A stretch of 64,000 nucleotides of DNA from Numida meleagris (GCF_002078875.1 NC_034411.1:54778486-54842485), one strand, 5' to 3'. Numbered from the stretch's first letter, positions 44,107-57,945 are shown. Numbers and translations: made by a program. The notes: generated by a model from the sequence alone, not told the origin.

Positions 44107-47100
44107 GCATGTGTGTGAGTAGAAGCATTCAGAGTTTCATTTTGATTGATAGTGGAATGAAAGCACTCGCACCTCTTTTTTGAGATGAATAGGGGCATTT
44201 AACTTCAATTTGTCAGAGCATCTAAAGTGGGAGCCTAAATTTGCCCTTTTATAGCAACAAATAATTGGCACAGTGTGCAGAGCTGGAATTGCTACTGGCT
44301 GTGGCAAACCCTAACCAGGAAGAAATATCTTAGAATAAAATACTCTTGTAGTTTTTGATAATAAGTGATGAAAATGACGTGTTCTGTGGCTGAACTGCAT
44401 ATACATGACCACAAGAGAGCAGTGTTGCACCAGATCTGTGTTACAGATCTTTTAAAAGTAGTTTTGCTTTGTAAGTGATTAAGTCCAGCAGCAAAATTGT
44501 AACCTCTTTATATTTTTATCTCTTCGTGGTACTCATTAACCTGTAGAGTAAACGTTTTTAACTTTACTAGGGTTACGGTGAACTATATTTATGCATAATT
44601 TGTTAAATGAAATCTCAAGGTGGTGCTGATTTATTCACTTATCCACAAAATAAACCTGCTGCTTTGTTTTCCAAAATGTTTAACGTCCAGGAGAACAGGC
44701 AGAAGTTTTTATGTGATGAGTTAAAGAGCTTCATCTACCAGAAGTCTTTTCCTGAGTAGATATCTTCTCACGTCCCATGTAGAACTACTGCTGGGAAAAA
44801 TTTCTGTTTGTGATGTACTACACATATAATGAGCATTGCTGTTGAACTGTATGGACTTTGTAAATAACTTTCAGATTATACTAGTGAAAATATTTCATTC
44901 AGCAATTAAATATCAAAGGAACCATCTGGCATTTAAAAAAAAAAATCACATCTTTCTTTCGTATAAAAAAGATTATGCGCTGCTACATACCCTTTGCTCT
45001 TCACATGTAAAAAATAACTTGAACAAGCTCAGGCGAAATCATTTTCTGAATGTGTAGAATGCAGAACCCTAAACACAAATAACAGCTTTAACTTGGCTTC
45101 TGCTTTTAAGCAAAGGTGTTCCTGCCTTGTTTTTCAGAATTAGAGCCACCTGCTGTAATGTAGAGGGAGCTACTGAGCAACAGCTGCTGGTAAAAAGGAG
45201 TAGAAAGAAGGTTAAAGTAAGCATAGTTTTAATTTCTTCTGTCTTGCAGTTGTTTGATGCACTGCAGTCTTGGAGTTCACAGCCTCTGCGTATTTGTCTT
45301 AAGTTTTCGTTTGTGTATTTGTTTTTTGTTATTTTTTTGTTTTGGTTTTAGCTAGTGAGAACTGTAGAAGTCTCAGTTATAAGCTCCAAAACAGCAGTAT
45401 GGATCATGCAGGTCGGTGGTCTGTGCTCCAGCTGGTGAGTTTTTACTTCGTCCTTCACAATGCTGTTATTTTGTGTGAGTATTCACTGTTTGTTACTTAT
45501 TTTGTCTGGATGATATTTTGGTCAGCTTTTCTCCTTTACACTATTTCTACTGATTGTATTGCTTGCCTTATATACTATATTTGACTGTCACCTGCTGAGG
45601 CAGGCTTGATAAGTGAGGTTGTTGTTGTTGTTATGCTCACTCTTTGTTTATAAGAAAGTGTTCCTGAATAGAGGTCAAGTTCAATGTTTTCTTGTCGTTT
45701 TGTTAAATTAGGAGCTGCCATACCAGCATGTGGGAAAGTAATCTGAAAGTCAGTATTTTGTTATAATAAAAGTACCTAGTTTGAGTTTTACTTTGATTTG
45801 ACCTAGGTAAAATGTGGGCTTTATCTGCCCTTTTGACCTTCCACGTGTTTTTGAACTGGTTGTCTTTTCTTCTTATGTCATTCATTCCTCTTGCATGCAC
45901 TGTCTGTGTTTATATGGATTATATTAAGACTTTGCTTGCTGTGTTTCTACAAGGATCCTTCTTTTCTTTTTTTCTGAAACTTCCAGTAAATCTTCAATGT
46001 GTTTTTTGTTTCCTAGTAGTAGCGTAGACTTTTTTAAGATTTGAAGAGTATACCTTGTTTTTATGTGTTAGAACAACAAAGCTGCTAGTGAAACTGATCT
46101 CTACAAAATCTGCTGCTCTATAACCTAGTTTGTCAGTAATACTACAGTTTCCTAATGTTGAGTTTCTAACTTTGAAGTCACAAATAAAATAAAGAAATAT
46201 TAACATCTAGCAAGCTAAGCAAACAAAGTGAGGGAGATCCTAGTATGTGCTTTGTGGGCTACTGGAGCTGTTGCTAGGAGAATAGGATGTTAACAATACC
46301 CTGAGCCAATATGTAGCTGCCTGGGGAAACCACGAAAAGTTGTTCTATTTCTACACATCTGTACAAACTCAGAATCTTTTTCTTCCCTGTAGGCCTCCTT
46401 CTCTTCCTCTAACATGATAAGAGCCATATGGGAAGGAGATTGTATCTTGATGATCGGACCAAGTCTTTCATCATTCTCTAGCATGCTTCCCTTACAACCA
46501 AGATCCAGTGGTGCATGGCCGGACCTTGACTGAGCACAATAATTATGAAGAGTTAGCCTGGTGTGAGTTGAAGGTCATGAATATTGCATGCGGTGATGAT
46601 AGCTTGTGCTTTAATTTGGAAGTTACTGTTTGTCTTGTTGATTGGTAAGAATCAAAATCTCACAAATTGCATAGATCTTAGAAAAAGTGAAAAGTATAAC
46701 TTCAAAAAAAAAAATCACTCCTTATTTCTGAAGTGATTCTTCTCTGAATAAGTTAAACCCTGCTTGCTATGAAAAAAAAAATACACTTTAAACTGAGGAT
46801 GGTTAAGGAATTTGAATCTGCAGTTTCTAAAGAAGTTGGCTGAAGGAGGCCTCTGGCCTTGTATGTTCATTTTGAATAAATCTTGGAAAATTATTATACC
46901 ATCTAGGTTTTCTTTTTAAGAAAAGTGGAGTAAATGTGGCACCTATAGGTCAGTTAGCATGTGCCAGTTCTAGGCAAAAAGATTGGATATTCATGGTGGG
47001 ATCCCATTGGAAATCCCCTTGGAAATACCCAGGTAACTGGAGTAACCTCATGTGGGTCTATCAGAAAATAGATCTTTATAAATAATCTTTGACAAAAATA

Positions 47101-50100
47101 GCTGTAATATAATAGTGTATTGTTAATTAAGATATAGCATTCATATTATCCCTACAATATATGTTAAATGGATATAGAACTGATTAAGTATCAGATAATA
47201 ATCACTGAAAGGAAATGTTTCTATGAGGGTTGTGGGGAATTGTTCTGGGTTAATGCAGTTCCAAAATTTTAGTAATGAAACAATGGGTAAAATTTGTGGA
47301 TAATTAAAAAAAGAAATTATGTTGTGATCACTAATGAAGACAGGAATGACGACACCAAGCCATAATTATAGTATTGTACTAAGTTAGGTCTTCGGAAACA
47401 GAGTATGTTCTAGTACAGTCAAGTGGAAAGCAATAAAGGAGTTCTGTTCAAATTGCTCAAATTTATAATTTGTGGTACTGCATTTTTAGAAAGCAGTTTC
47501 TGTTTGCAGTGACCTGGTATGGCTGTGAATGCATGAAGAGAAATTTAAAACAAAAAGAAAAAAAAAAAAGGTAGCAAAAGCCTCTTTTTTTCTGACAGAG
47601 GGAAACATCATACTAACCAGTAGCAAGAAGTGAAAATTAGAATAATCTAAGTGAGAGTTCATTTCAGTAGTGAGCATGACATCCACAATGGGAGGAAGGG
47701 ATGACTTTTTGTTACTTGTTCTGTTAAGTACCCCAAATTAGTTCTATAGTGAACCCACTACAGAGTGAAAAATAAACAATGCTCCCTGCCAAAAACAAGC
47801 CAAAACCAAACAAATAACCCTATGACTTCTAGGTGACCAAGACTTACTACATTTTAAAGCTTAGGTCTCAGATATATGAATCTGTCAGGCAAACTTTCTA
47901 AGAGGCTTTTTCCTGGCTGAGTCACTTCTGACAGTGATGCCTTTTTTCCATTTAATTAGGAGTCTCTTACACTACCTTATGCAGAGAGAGTTTTGAAGTA
48001 TGTTTATTTTCTAATGTATTTATCACAGGTTGTCTGATAGTCCAGCTTTTACGAAAAGTGCTTGTCTTCTACATTTAATTTAAAAGTACTTTCAGAGGGA
48101 GGAGCCTGTGCTGCTTCAGAAGGTGCACCTCTGCTGATTTACAGAGCTTTAAGAATCATCCATACTCTGATGGGTAAAATTGGCAAAATTTAAGTTTGTA
48201 GATGTACTGTGCCAGGTGAAAAATGATATCTGCATTGTTATATAAGATGTCCCCGATAGCAATGTAACTCCCACAGGAAAAACTGTAAGCTGTCAAGTAA
48301 CTCAAGAGTGGTGATGTAAGTTCTCCCTTTAAATTAATGATACTGAGATATTGGAAATAAAGAACTGTAGTTGGACTGGTGAAGTAGCAAACTTTCCCAA
48401 AAGAAAACAGTAAAATGTATATATTTTTAAAGGTACTTGTAGCTGATCACTTTTTTTCCACAAAACTCAAGATTATCTACTTTATCATTTAAGTAACTGC
48501 TCTCCTTTCCAAATTTGTTCTCTACAGTATCAGTGGTGTTTTTTTTTTTTTTTCTTGAATTGTGAAGTAACACAAGTATGTTATTAAATTACATATTTTC
48601 TGAAGACTTGTGGTAGGAGCAGTATTATTTGTATCCATTTGGGGTTCTGCTCTAGAACTGGAGTGCTCCGAAGTGCTGCCCAAGTGCAAATAAATAAATG
48701 CCAGCGTTTCACATACAGTGTAACTATCGAGCTATAGTAGTAGAAAATGCCAGATGATTTTGTAAGCATGCTGTATTTGAAAGCCCAGGTTCTGCAAACA
48801 TGTAGGCTGAAGTAGTGGAACTGCTCAGGAAGAAAATGAAGGCTGTCGGTAATGCAGGGTTACGTTGTGATGTATTTAGGTCTCAGGCAGAGACAGGATT
48901 TTGCAAAGAAAGCTGAAGTTAAAACTCACTTCCTGTACTCCTTCCTAAGCAAACATTAATGGTAATATTTGTAACTACTAACCTGTAAAACTGAGAAGCT
49001 GACACGGATGCAATAATAATTAAAAAATATATAATAATTTTCATACTGTTGTGAAATGTACTTAATAAAGTGTGCTAGGAATTGAAGCTGACCTGAACCT
49101 CAGAAGAGTTTTTCTCTTGAGATTAGAAAGCCAGGTTTTATTAGAATAAAACCGTTGTGGTTTTAACTAGGGCAATCTCAGGAATGATGAACAAAGAAGG
49201 TAGAAAGGAGTTGGCAGTATCTCCGCTTCTGCCTGTTGTGTCCTCGCAGGTGAGTCCTTGGTTCCACTTAATTCAGCATCTGCCTGAGTTACAGTGACCT
49301 GTCTCATGTCTACGTGACACCAAAAGCCTCACAAGACTTTCAGTACTCGCTGTGTCCCCTGCCTGAGCTGTGAGCTTCTTGCTCTGACTCTAACAGGAAA
49401 TACACCCGGCGTGCTCTGACCTTCCTCTCTTCCAGCCCAGTTTGGAGCATCTCAGAGAAGGAAGATTTCCCTCCCTCGTTTGGAGTGTGTGGGGAAAGTC
49501 ACTCAGTTTTTTAAAAGAACACAGCATAGAATTCGGAACATAATAAACACTGTGCTTTCTGAAAGTAAATTATTTTTGTCTTGCTTGTGGCTATTTGGTG
49601 TCTTTGAGAAGCTGACTGTTGTTAGGTGTATGTGAGGGGCAAGAGCTCTAAGACTGTAAAAATGGGGGCTTGGTATTGAGTTCTAGTCAGCTCCAGACTA
49701 CGCTGCTGATAAAGGGGGCACAGAGGAATTCAGAGTCTAGTGCAGAAGGAAGACCACACAGCTTCTTCTCCAGGTCTCTCCACTTCAATCCAGTGATAGT
49801 ATCTTCTAGTGATATAATTTGTACATGTATTATCTTTGTAGCTACAAGGAGTGTAAATATAGGAAGAGTATTTGCTATGTTAAAACTTTTGTACGCTCTT
49901 TTGGGCAGCTAAGGAATACAATGTCTGTTTTGACATTGTACAAACAAACAGTTTTGAGTAGTTGAAGTAAGTACCCATCCAACATCGTGACTGACTCATC
50001 GCAGAGATCAACACGTTTTAAGAAAGCAATTCTACTTGTTTTTTGATCTTTCAGTAGATGAGAATGTTATCTTTTTTTCTACCTCTCTGAAGATTGCATT

Positions 50101-51180
50101 GAAATAGATTTATCCATTGTGAAACATGAAAGATTTAGAATAGATGCAGGTAATAGGGAAAATAAGTATCTTTCTTGTGGAATCTGACCCTGAATCTAGG
50201 GTATGTTTTAGTACTTCCTATTTTCTTTGGATTTTGATTGCCTGAAGTGATTAGCCCCGAGTTTGCCTCCAGATGTTAGCAGGCCCTCTTACAGGAATGA
50301 GGCTAGGCATCAAATACACGTGTAGAAGCAGCTCTAGATTTACTTACATTTTTGTAGCTATGTTTTTTTTCATGCAGATTCTTACGTATGAGCTAAGCTC
50401 GTAGGAATCCTCCGCGTATACAAATAAAAGCTTTGGATTTGGAATGTAGCAGTTGCTGACCCATATGAGTAGGTCATGCAAGCTTCATTCTAAACTAAAG
50501 GTTGATTTAAATCTTAAGGTACAATTTCTCCAAATGCCATAATTTTAGTCATACTTGCATGTACTCAGGGGTTTTCTTTTTGTTTATATAAATGTTCATC
50601 CCTCTTTAACCTTTAACCACATAGCCAAATGTAAATGTTTCCTTGTAGCAGCAACTTCCAAATGTATTGTTTTACTTTGTTTTCCCTTGCTTTTATGGTT
50701 AGATTTGGGAAAACAGAAGCCTTCAATGTGACTGTTCTATTATTATTATTATTATTATTATTATTTTGTGGTACTAAGGAAGCTGGTCTTTTTTGGTCAT
50801 TCTTCTTTTTTCCCTCCTTCTCCTTTCTTGAGATTTTTCATTATTCAGATAACTTGTTGCCACCCTTCTTTGCACTTCCCACTTTGCACTTGCAGTTTCT
50901 GCAGAGATTGGTTGGTAGGAAAATGATAGCATAGAATTTATCTCTGGACAGTAGGATAGGTGGAGATAACAGCGTAACTCCTCTTTAGCCCTGTTGATAT
51001 GAATACTAATTCTCCATTTTAGTTGCATCTTCTTATGACACCCAGGTCCGCCTCCTAACCTAGTACAATATCTTTTAAACCCTGTAGGGTATAGTTTTCA
51101 TCAATTTTCTTTGTCTTCCCATAAAATCATCCGGCATGAACTTGATCTGCTTTTGTAATATTGAGTTCCTTGCCTCTTTA
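44107..51180. other. Intergenic, AT-rich, no gene recognised
   Basis: About 7 kb with no convincing exon, RNA gene or recognised repeat family. It contains homopolymer runs (for example T15 near 48539), GTT repeats at about 45618-45633 and an ATT repeat at 50738. The minus-strand open frame at 46290-46484 has no domain I know. Distal PDE7B 3' UTR or a non-coding RNA could lie here but nothing shows it. Confidence 0.45.
50738..50765. repeat. ATT trinucleotide microsatellite
   Basis: About nine tandem copies of TAT/ATT without interruption. Confidence 0.95.
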
Positions 51181-51189
51181 GGTCTGCAT

Positions 51190-51560
51190 GGCACCGTGTA
51201 TGGGAACCATTAGGTCATGGCCTGAACCGGTGATTGAGCACCTGGTGAAGGGGCATAGCCAGCCCTGGGAGCACAGGTGGAAGCAATTCTGTGCAACCAG
51301 AAGGGGGTGAACCCAGAGTCCACCTCTCCCTAATCTCATTTAAGAGCTGGCAGCTGGAAAGGAAGGATCTCTGCTTGGAGAATACCTCCTTTGGAGTGTT
51401 TAGTGAGCCCTGATCCTTGGAAAGGGGTAAGCGATTCATTCTTCATTACTGGATTGTGACTGCTACCTTTCTTGCATTTAAAGCAACTGTATCTGCTGCT
51501 GCCTATCCTTACACGCTGTCTAGATGCTGAAGGGAGCTTTTAGCAAGTGAATCTGTAGGT
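51190..51560. repeat. Possible old LTR (endogenous retrovirus type)
   Basis: A moderately GC-rich block (GGGAACCATTAGG...GAGCACCTGGTGAAGG...CATTTAAGAGCTGGCAG...GATAAGCGATTCATT-like...GCTGCTGCCTATCC) that contrasts with its AT-rich surroundings and looks to me like a solo LTR of a chicken endogenous retrovirus. No internal retroviral genes, paired LTR or target duplication could be seen. The boundaries and the call are tentative. Confidence 0.3.
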
Positions 51561-52730
51561 AGCAAAATGTAGTTTTCATGGATGGAGCTATTGCATGATG
51601 TTTAGTAAAACTCCTCCTGAGACCCAAACCAGCCTAGGATATGGTAAAGTGATTCACTGGCTGTAGAGGCAGAGCCAATTTAAGCCCTTTCCTGTCTATG
51701 GTGTGGCTCATTTTCTATTTGACTGTTCCTAAACAACTGTTTTAGACTGTACTGTATGCTGGATTGGTGAAAGATCAAGAGGTGTAGGAGTGGGAACAGT
51801 GTAAGCCTGTCTTGCTGCTAAAACCTTGTGTATTTTGGAACTACACCCATGTTAGTCTAGAGAGGACTGGACTGCCTTAGACACTGGAGGGAAAACTTCT
51901 TCCTGCCCTTTAGGGTGGAGTATCTGTCACCTAAATAATCATTTGTCACATACATATTGCAGTGCTCCATTTCTTAATTAATAGTTTTATTTCTCAGATT
52001 CTACATCTGAGCTTTAAACCACAGTTAGAGCTTTAGCCAGGAAAAAAAAAACAACCTATTATAATTTGGCTGCTAAGCTCAGTGATTCATCTACGCTATA
52101 TTATTTGTACTGAACCATCGAACATCAGCATCTGTACAGAGTGCCTATGCAGAGTAGGAAGCTGTGTTGACTTAGCTGAAAATTTTAGTTGAAAATTATT
52201 GAAAATAACAATACTAAAATCCATTGTGGAACATTGTGAGTGGTTTTCCAAAGCTGACAGTGTAGAACTTTTGGACAAACCATCACAACTCTATCCCTAT
52301 ATAGGACAGATCTCCAAGCGGTTTCCTCTTAGAATCCAGCTTACATTCAGAGGATTTATGGAGACACTTCTTAATATTTCATTTTTAAATTTTCATTATT
52401 ATTTTGAGAAAGTGGACTTAAAATACTGACTAAATAACACTGAAACCAGAGATATTGGCAGTTTCTATATTCAATTCTATTGTAGCATGTGCTCTGCACA
52501 AACTGTGTGAGCATTGTTACTGAAATCTTTGAGTGTCCCCAATGTCCATCTGCAGCGACAGGTATTTTTCACTTAGAAGTATTTACTGTTGGAGAACATC
52601 ACTACCAATATCTTCAATTAAACTTCACAAGCCTCTGTCGTGTTGACTATATAATACATAACGCGGCACACAGACGGGAGATGAATCTAAAACTGACCAA
52701 TGGTCTTAAACCAAACTAGATACAGGAACT

Positions 52731-53248
52731 GAATCAAAGAATCAAGAAATGATTGAGGTTGGAAGAGACCTGTGGGCCTATCTGGCCCAACCCCTGCTCA
52801 AGCAGTCCAGGACCATAGTGGCTTCTGAAGATCTCTGAGGAGACTGCACAGCCTCTCTGGATAACCTGTGCCGGTGCTCCATCACCCGCACAGCACAGAA
52901 GTACTTCCTGATATTCAGAGGGGAACCTCCTGTGTTCCAATTTGTCTATTGCTTCTCATCCTGTCACTGGGCACCACTGATGAGCCTGTCATTGTCCTCT
53001 TTGCATCCTCCCTTCAGGTATTTTATACACATTGATCAGACCTCCCCCAAGCCTCCTCTTCTCCAGGCTGAACTGTCCCAGCTCTTTCAGCCTCTTGCCA
53101 TAGGAGAGATGCTCCAATCCCTTTTATCATCTTCATAAGCCCTCCGTTGGACTCTTTCCGGTATGTCCATGTCTTTCATGTCATGGGGGCCCAGAACTAG
53201 ACACAGGATGCCAGGTGTGGCCTCACGCCTCTCTCTACCAATGAATTT
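52731..53248 (-). mobile_element. CR1 3'-end fragment between MTFR2 and PDE7B
   Basis: The plus strand starts GAATCAAAGAATCAAGAAATGATTGAGGTTGGAAGAGACC, the reverse of a CR1 tail, and continues with the CR1 3' region (CTCTTCTCCAGGCTGAACTG). About 515 bases remain, with the 5' part missing. Its right end touches the candidate PDE7B polyadenylation site at 53.27 kb. Confidence 0.88.
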
Positions 53249-53270
53249 TGGACACTTGATTTTTTTATTT

Positions 53271-53279
53271 TTTATTTAT
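53271..53279 (-). terminator. PDE7B: Candidate distal polyadenylation signals of PDE7B
   Basis: On the minus strand the sequence reads AATAAATAAAAAATAAA, a cluster of canonical hexamers, immediately before the CR1 remnant. If used, the 3' UTR would be about 4.7 kb. Choice of this site over nearer ones is inference. Confidence 0.4.
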
Positions 53280-54338
53280 TAGTTGTCGTTCTTTGACATG
53301 ACGAATACTTACAGCAGTATGTTAAAAAAGATACATTTAAGTCTCTTGGCATCACTGCATAGCAGTCACAGCATTTTCACACAATCTAGTGCTTCCTTTT
53401 AGAATGATGCATATGGCAAATATACGCACATATGTGGGCTGATTCTTGGTCCCAATGAAGTTGGTGGGACCAGTGTTTGGCCCATAGAGTTGTACAAGAT
53501 ATGAGAATATGTATATATAAAATGCTTTACAATAAACATGACATATACAATCTTGAATTCAGAGATAAGCAGAATATATTTTTACATCCAAGTCAAACTT
53601 ATGCTCTGCACTGATAGTTTATGTACCTAAAATATTGGATGACGTGTAGAAACAAATAATAGAGTAATAGTTTGCACCAATCAAAATAATTTGGACACGT
53701 GTTCATGGTGTGAAGCTTGCCTTGTGTTTTTATTTTGTTTAGGTTTTGGCATGTTTTTTTTTCTTCTTCTTTTTAAATTTGCAGGATCTTAATTTAAAGT
53801 TTATTACTGAGTCTGTGGGTGGCGGTGTCAGGAGGAGAGTGGGATAACTTTATGGATGGCTTATCTGAGCTTACTAGAATGGAAGGCTATAAATGATGTT
53901 TGGTATCCTGATACCTGAAAATAAAAGAAGTGTTTCTCCTTTCCACGAACAGTCCACTTGGAAGGGCTTGTAGGCAATCTGCCTCTGTTTTGATGGAAAC
54001 TTCTAATAGAAAGTTTAACCAGAGTTGAGAAAAGCTGTTAAGACAGCTGTGCAGTTTGAGATGTAGATTATTCTATTTGCTGTGGTAGCAGCCTTCTCAT
54101 TGATCCTTCTGGGAGACTTTGATTTTCTTCATGAAAACCAATAGTCCACATGAAAAGAATAGATTTATGTTAGGGAGATCGTCCAGAGGTGCTACTTAAT
54201 GTCAGCTACTCATCTGTCTGTTTCTATTTTTCGGAAGTATGCATTTCTTAGAGTCCTTGTTTTCCCATTTTGGTTGGTGGCCGAAACGTTGGCCCTTAGA
54301 AACCCAAAGGTGGGTCAAACCTTTACTTAATGAAAGTG

Positions 54339-54373
54339 CATATATATATACACATACATATATATATATATAT
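54339..54373. repeat. AT/CA dinucleotide microsatellite
   Basis: TATATATATA, then CACATACA, then a further run of TA units. Confidence 0.93.
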
Positions 54374-54898
54374 GTTCTAACCAACTTAAAAATGTCACTT
54401 ATTACCACTTTTTTTTTAAAAAACAAAACATTATTATTATTTATACAGAATTTGCCTCTTCGAAGAAATGAAGTCTGCATTTAAAGAAACTGGTTTTAAT
54501 CAATTAAGTGAACTGTATTTGTGTGGCATTGTTAGAGTGCGTTATGCTCGTTCTTAGCCATTATCTGCTTTCTTCATTGTGTATGTGAAAAACCCAACTC
54601 AGTTTTAGAACTGCAGAGTCTTTTAGCTGCACTGATCCAGTAAGAAAGAAAAACAGTTTACAAGGTCTTTCTGTAAAGTGGCTATTAGGGCTGCTAGGTA
54701 ACAATCCATGGACTTTGTATGTCTGCACATACATTTTTCCATTCTTTTCATACAGTGTCCTGTTGGCATCCTGGGGAGAAAACCCAGCACCAAAATGTTC
54801 TCTAAACTACTAGATAATACCAAGCACTTACCACACCGAGCACTGGTGTTGCTGAATTGGCTGTCAGCAGGTATGGTTTAGCTTATTTTCTGGGGAAA

Positions 54899-54962
54899 CA
54901 CAGAATCACTAAGGTTGGAAAAGACCTCTAAGATCATCTAGTCCAACCACAGACCCCAGTGA
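54899..54962 (-). mobile_element. CR1 tail fragment
   Basis: CACAGAATCACTAAGGTTGG and AAAAGACCTCTAAGATCATC are the reverse of the highly conserved CR1 3' end. About 60 bases are clear; the sequence beyond 54962 does not continue as CR1 to my eye. Confidence 0.8.
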
Positions 54963-56493
54963 ATGTGATTGCCAGACATCTGTTGCCAGAGCCTAATTTC
55001 TTCAGCTCACTTTTGTCTAGAGCACCTGAGGCAAACTGGTCCAGACCCAAACTTTTGTAAATGGGTTTGGCTTACAACTGCGGAAGCATTTCTGGAGCCA
55101 CCCTGAACCTATTTCAAGCACTGTTTCATTAGATAGGGTGATTGAAATCTAGCAACTATGTTCAGTGCACCCATTCTCAACCCCGAACAAAACAAACAGC
55201 AACAACAACAAACCCTGTTAGTTTTAAGAGCAGCTTTTCAGAGTTTATTAGGAAGATTTAACTTGGTAAGAGCAGTCTTGTAACAGGTCCCTTAGGCTCT
55301 AATTACAGAAAAAGTCTTGGTTGCACTGTAGCTGTAACAGAACTTGATGTGTACTAAGCTCTCCTGCTGGACCTATTTTCTGGATGTTCCTCAGCAGCAC
55401 AACGATGTTTCTGTCAAGAGCTTTTTATGCTGCTAGGCACCAGGTTTATTTAACTAAACCTCAGAACGCTTTAAAAAATGCTTTGAACTAGATGGAAAAT
55501 GGCTTCAATTTCTTAGTATAAAAGACAAAACAAGGGAAATGATACTCTTTTGCATGTACTTAAGTAAGTGCTTGTAGGCAGCACATTATTCTGCTTGTAT
55601 AATGTCCTAATAATTGTCCTAAATCTGTCATGAGGAAACATCTAAAAAACTGTAAAGTGGTGATGCTCCCACCCCCACCATCAGGTGGTTAAAAAGGCAT
55701 TTATGTCCTATAGTTAGAAATAATTTTCTTCTACCACAACTCCTTCTCTTTGACTGTTATGGTACATCTAATATATGAGTCCCGTTTAGAAGAGGGAGGA
55801 AGGAGTGTTTTCTGTTACTCCATAGCTAGTGATTTCCACCTTCTTATTTCACTGGATTTCAGTCCTTTTCTCTGAGGATACATGTCCAATGCATTAGTAG
55901 AATAAAACATCCTTTACTAAGCCTTATGCTTTTTATTTTCCTTTAAACATGTTAATCACCTTATGACCATGAAAACTTTGTCTAACAAAGTCAGTGTTCC
56001 CGGTAACTAAAACCAAATTCTACTGCATCTACCCTTGCAGCTCTCCAAGTAAGCATTATTTCTCTCAAACACCAACTTAAATCAGTGCAGACACTGTCTC
56101 CAAACATGATTATATGGCTGTATCTGCTAGTTCTTTTGGAAAACAGCTGTGCTGATTTGATGTGCTGAGGGTTTACAACAATATGCTGCACTCTGCCTGA
56201 ACACAATTAGTTTCTTTGGGGAGAGAGAGGGCAATGACTTTGTTGCAATGCAGCAGTGTCCAAGAACGCAATCTCAGTGAAATGATGGAAGCTTACAGAA
56301 AGCTTCATATAGAATTAACTGAAGCTGTTTATGGCATAAATAAGGCCATGTATCTTTCAGAAAAATGAGAACATAGCATTCATAGAATTCCTCAACTACT
56401 GTGACAGTTATGAGAATTTTCCTTAACAGTCTAGCTGACTAGAAAGCATTTTTTCCTTCAGTAAGTGAGATAGATCTACCAGTTGGTTGAAGG

Positions 56494-56521
56494 TTTCTTT
56501 TCTTTTTTAAAAGAAAAGAAA
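56494..56521. repeat. Perfect 13-bp inverted repeat (hairpin)
   Basis: TTTCTTTTCTTTT, a TT loop, and its exact complement AAAAGAAAAGAAA. It lies in the presumed PDE7B 3' UTR. Confidence 0.85.
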
Positions 56522-57945
56522 AATACTAATGCATTTATATCCTGGCTATCTAAGTAAGAGAATATAGGGGGAAAAACCCATCTCCACTACAATGTCACTT
56601 AAGAAAACAGCTGTTTCTTACTCTTGAATAAATGTTAGTCTGATTGAATTGTCGAACTGTGATTGTTGCTGCAAGCTTCTGGCTTTGCTTGTTTGTTTGT
56701 TTTTGAACTTAAACTTCAGGCTCTGTGAAGCTTTTTTCTATACTGAGTGTGCAAGGTGCTACGGATTAACAGCATGGACCCATATGGAATGTGTTTGAAG
56801 TTTTCAAGAAGTTATCCTGCCAGACTTCATTCCTTAATGACCTGTGATACACCTTTGATAGTGGAAAGGCAGTACAGAATCGTATCTTGTGATCATATGA
56901 TTTTGGCAGCTATCAGAAGATGAAGGATGCTAAAAATTAAGGCTTTTATCCACAAACAATGGTGAATATTAATAAACTCTATACCATATTTACAAATGGT
57001 TTCTCTTGTATTAAAACTAACAGTATTCTGTTCACAGTGCCAATGTTTTTTACAGGTAGCAATCCCACATACTCCAGTATTTTGGCATGGGAATCAGTAG
57101 CGTCTCATATTTACAGAAAATGTACACATGAATATAAACATGTTACTTGAAACAGTACTCAAAAGGTAGATCTGTTCATGTTTCAAAGGGTTAGACTGTA
57201 CAACACCTTCCCTTTCATTTGCGAGGGAATGTTGTTCCTTGCAAGGAGAAGATGCCTGTCTTTTATCCAAAGTGGCATAAAAATGATTACCAAAACAAGC
57301 CTTGTTACACTGGAGTTGTGTACACGGAGTTGTGTAACTTCAGTCCAAAGTTTATAGATCTGTTTAGTGCACAGAATACAAAAGTTAAAAAGGTTTTTAT
57401 TTTTAATTACTAAAATAACAGGATTCTCTCTGCCCTCTGCAAACGCTGTCTTACTCAACCAGTGTCCTCTGGGTTCTGAAGATGCTGGTGGTTTCATGTG
57501 CAGCCCAGCTGCTGGACTGGAAAGCGTATGGCGCTCTGGGCCTATATACATATGTCACAGTATGACTCATGGTAAATGAATATATAACCAAGAGTGCCTC
57601 TATCCTCCCCTGTTCTCTCAGTAATCCTCCCTGCTTTGTGGCAGCAGTAACTGGCTCGGTTTCAGCTCTGCTGGCTGGGACCCTGCATTCAAGCAGTTTG
57701 TGATCAGAAGTGACGGATGGCATCGGGCATGTGCAGAATGAAGAGAGGGGAGAGGAAGATGGAGGAGATCCAGAAAGGAACCAGCAGAACCATGGGTTTG
57801 TTCATGAGGACCCTTACAGTGTCTGCTTTGCTGTTTCTTCCCTTTCCATGGTCTTGACAACAGGCTCCCAGCTCCTCAGGATTTTGCTTGCTGCTGTGAT
57901 CAAGACGGAGACAGCAGTGCTATAAGGAAAAGTGCAAAGCTGCCA

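Larger units (their letters stand above)
53280..57945 (-). other. PDE7B: PDE7B 3' UTR region (extent uncertain)
   Basis: Downstream of the PDE7B stop on the minus strand. A proximal AATAAA lies at 57396-57401 (about 0.55 kb after the stop) and a cluster near 53.27 kb. The stretch is AT-rich and includes a CR1 scrap at 54899, a dinucleotide repeat at 54339 and a perfect hairpin at 56494. Long 3' UTRs are usual for PDE7 genes, but no direct evidence of the length is visible. Confidence 0.5.

Noticed and set aside
45618..45633. GTT repeats as a possible CRISPR or tandem array
   Set aside because: A simple trinucleotide run with no spacers; CRISPR arrays do not occur in vertebrate genomes.
46290..46484. 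Minus-strand 64-codon frame rich in Glu and Lys
   Set aside because: Too short, with no splice sites, domain or neighbouring exon to support it.
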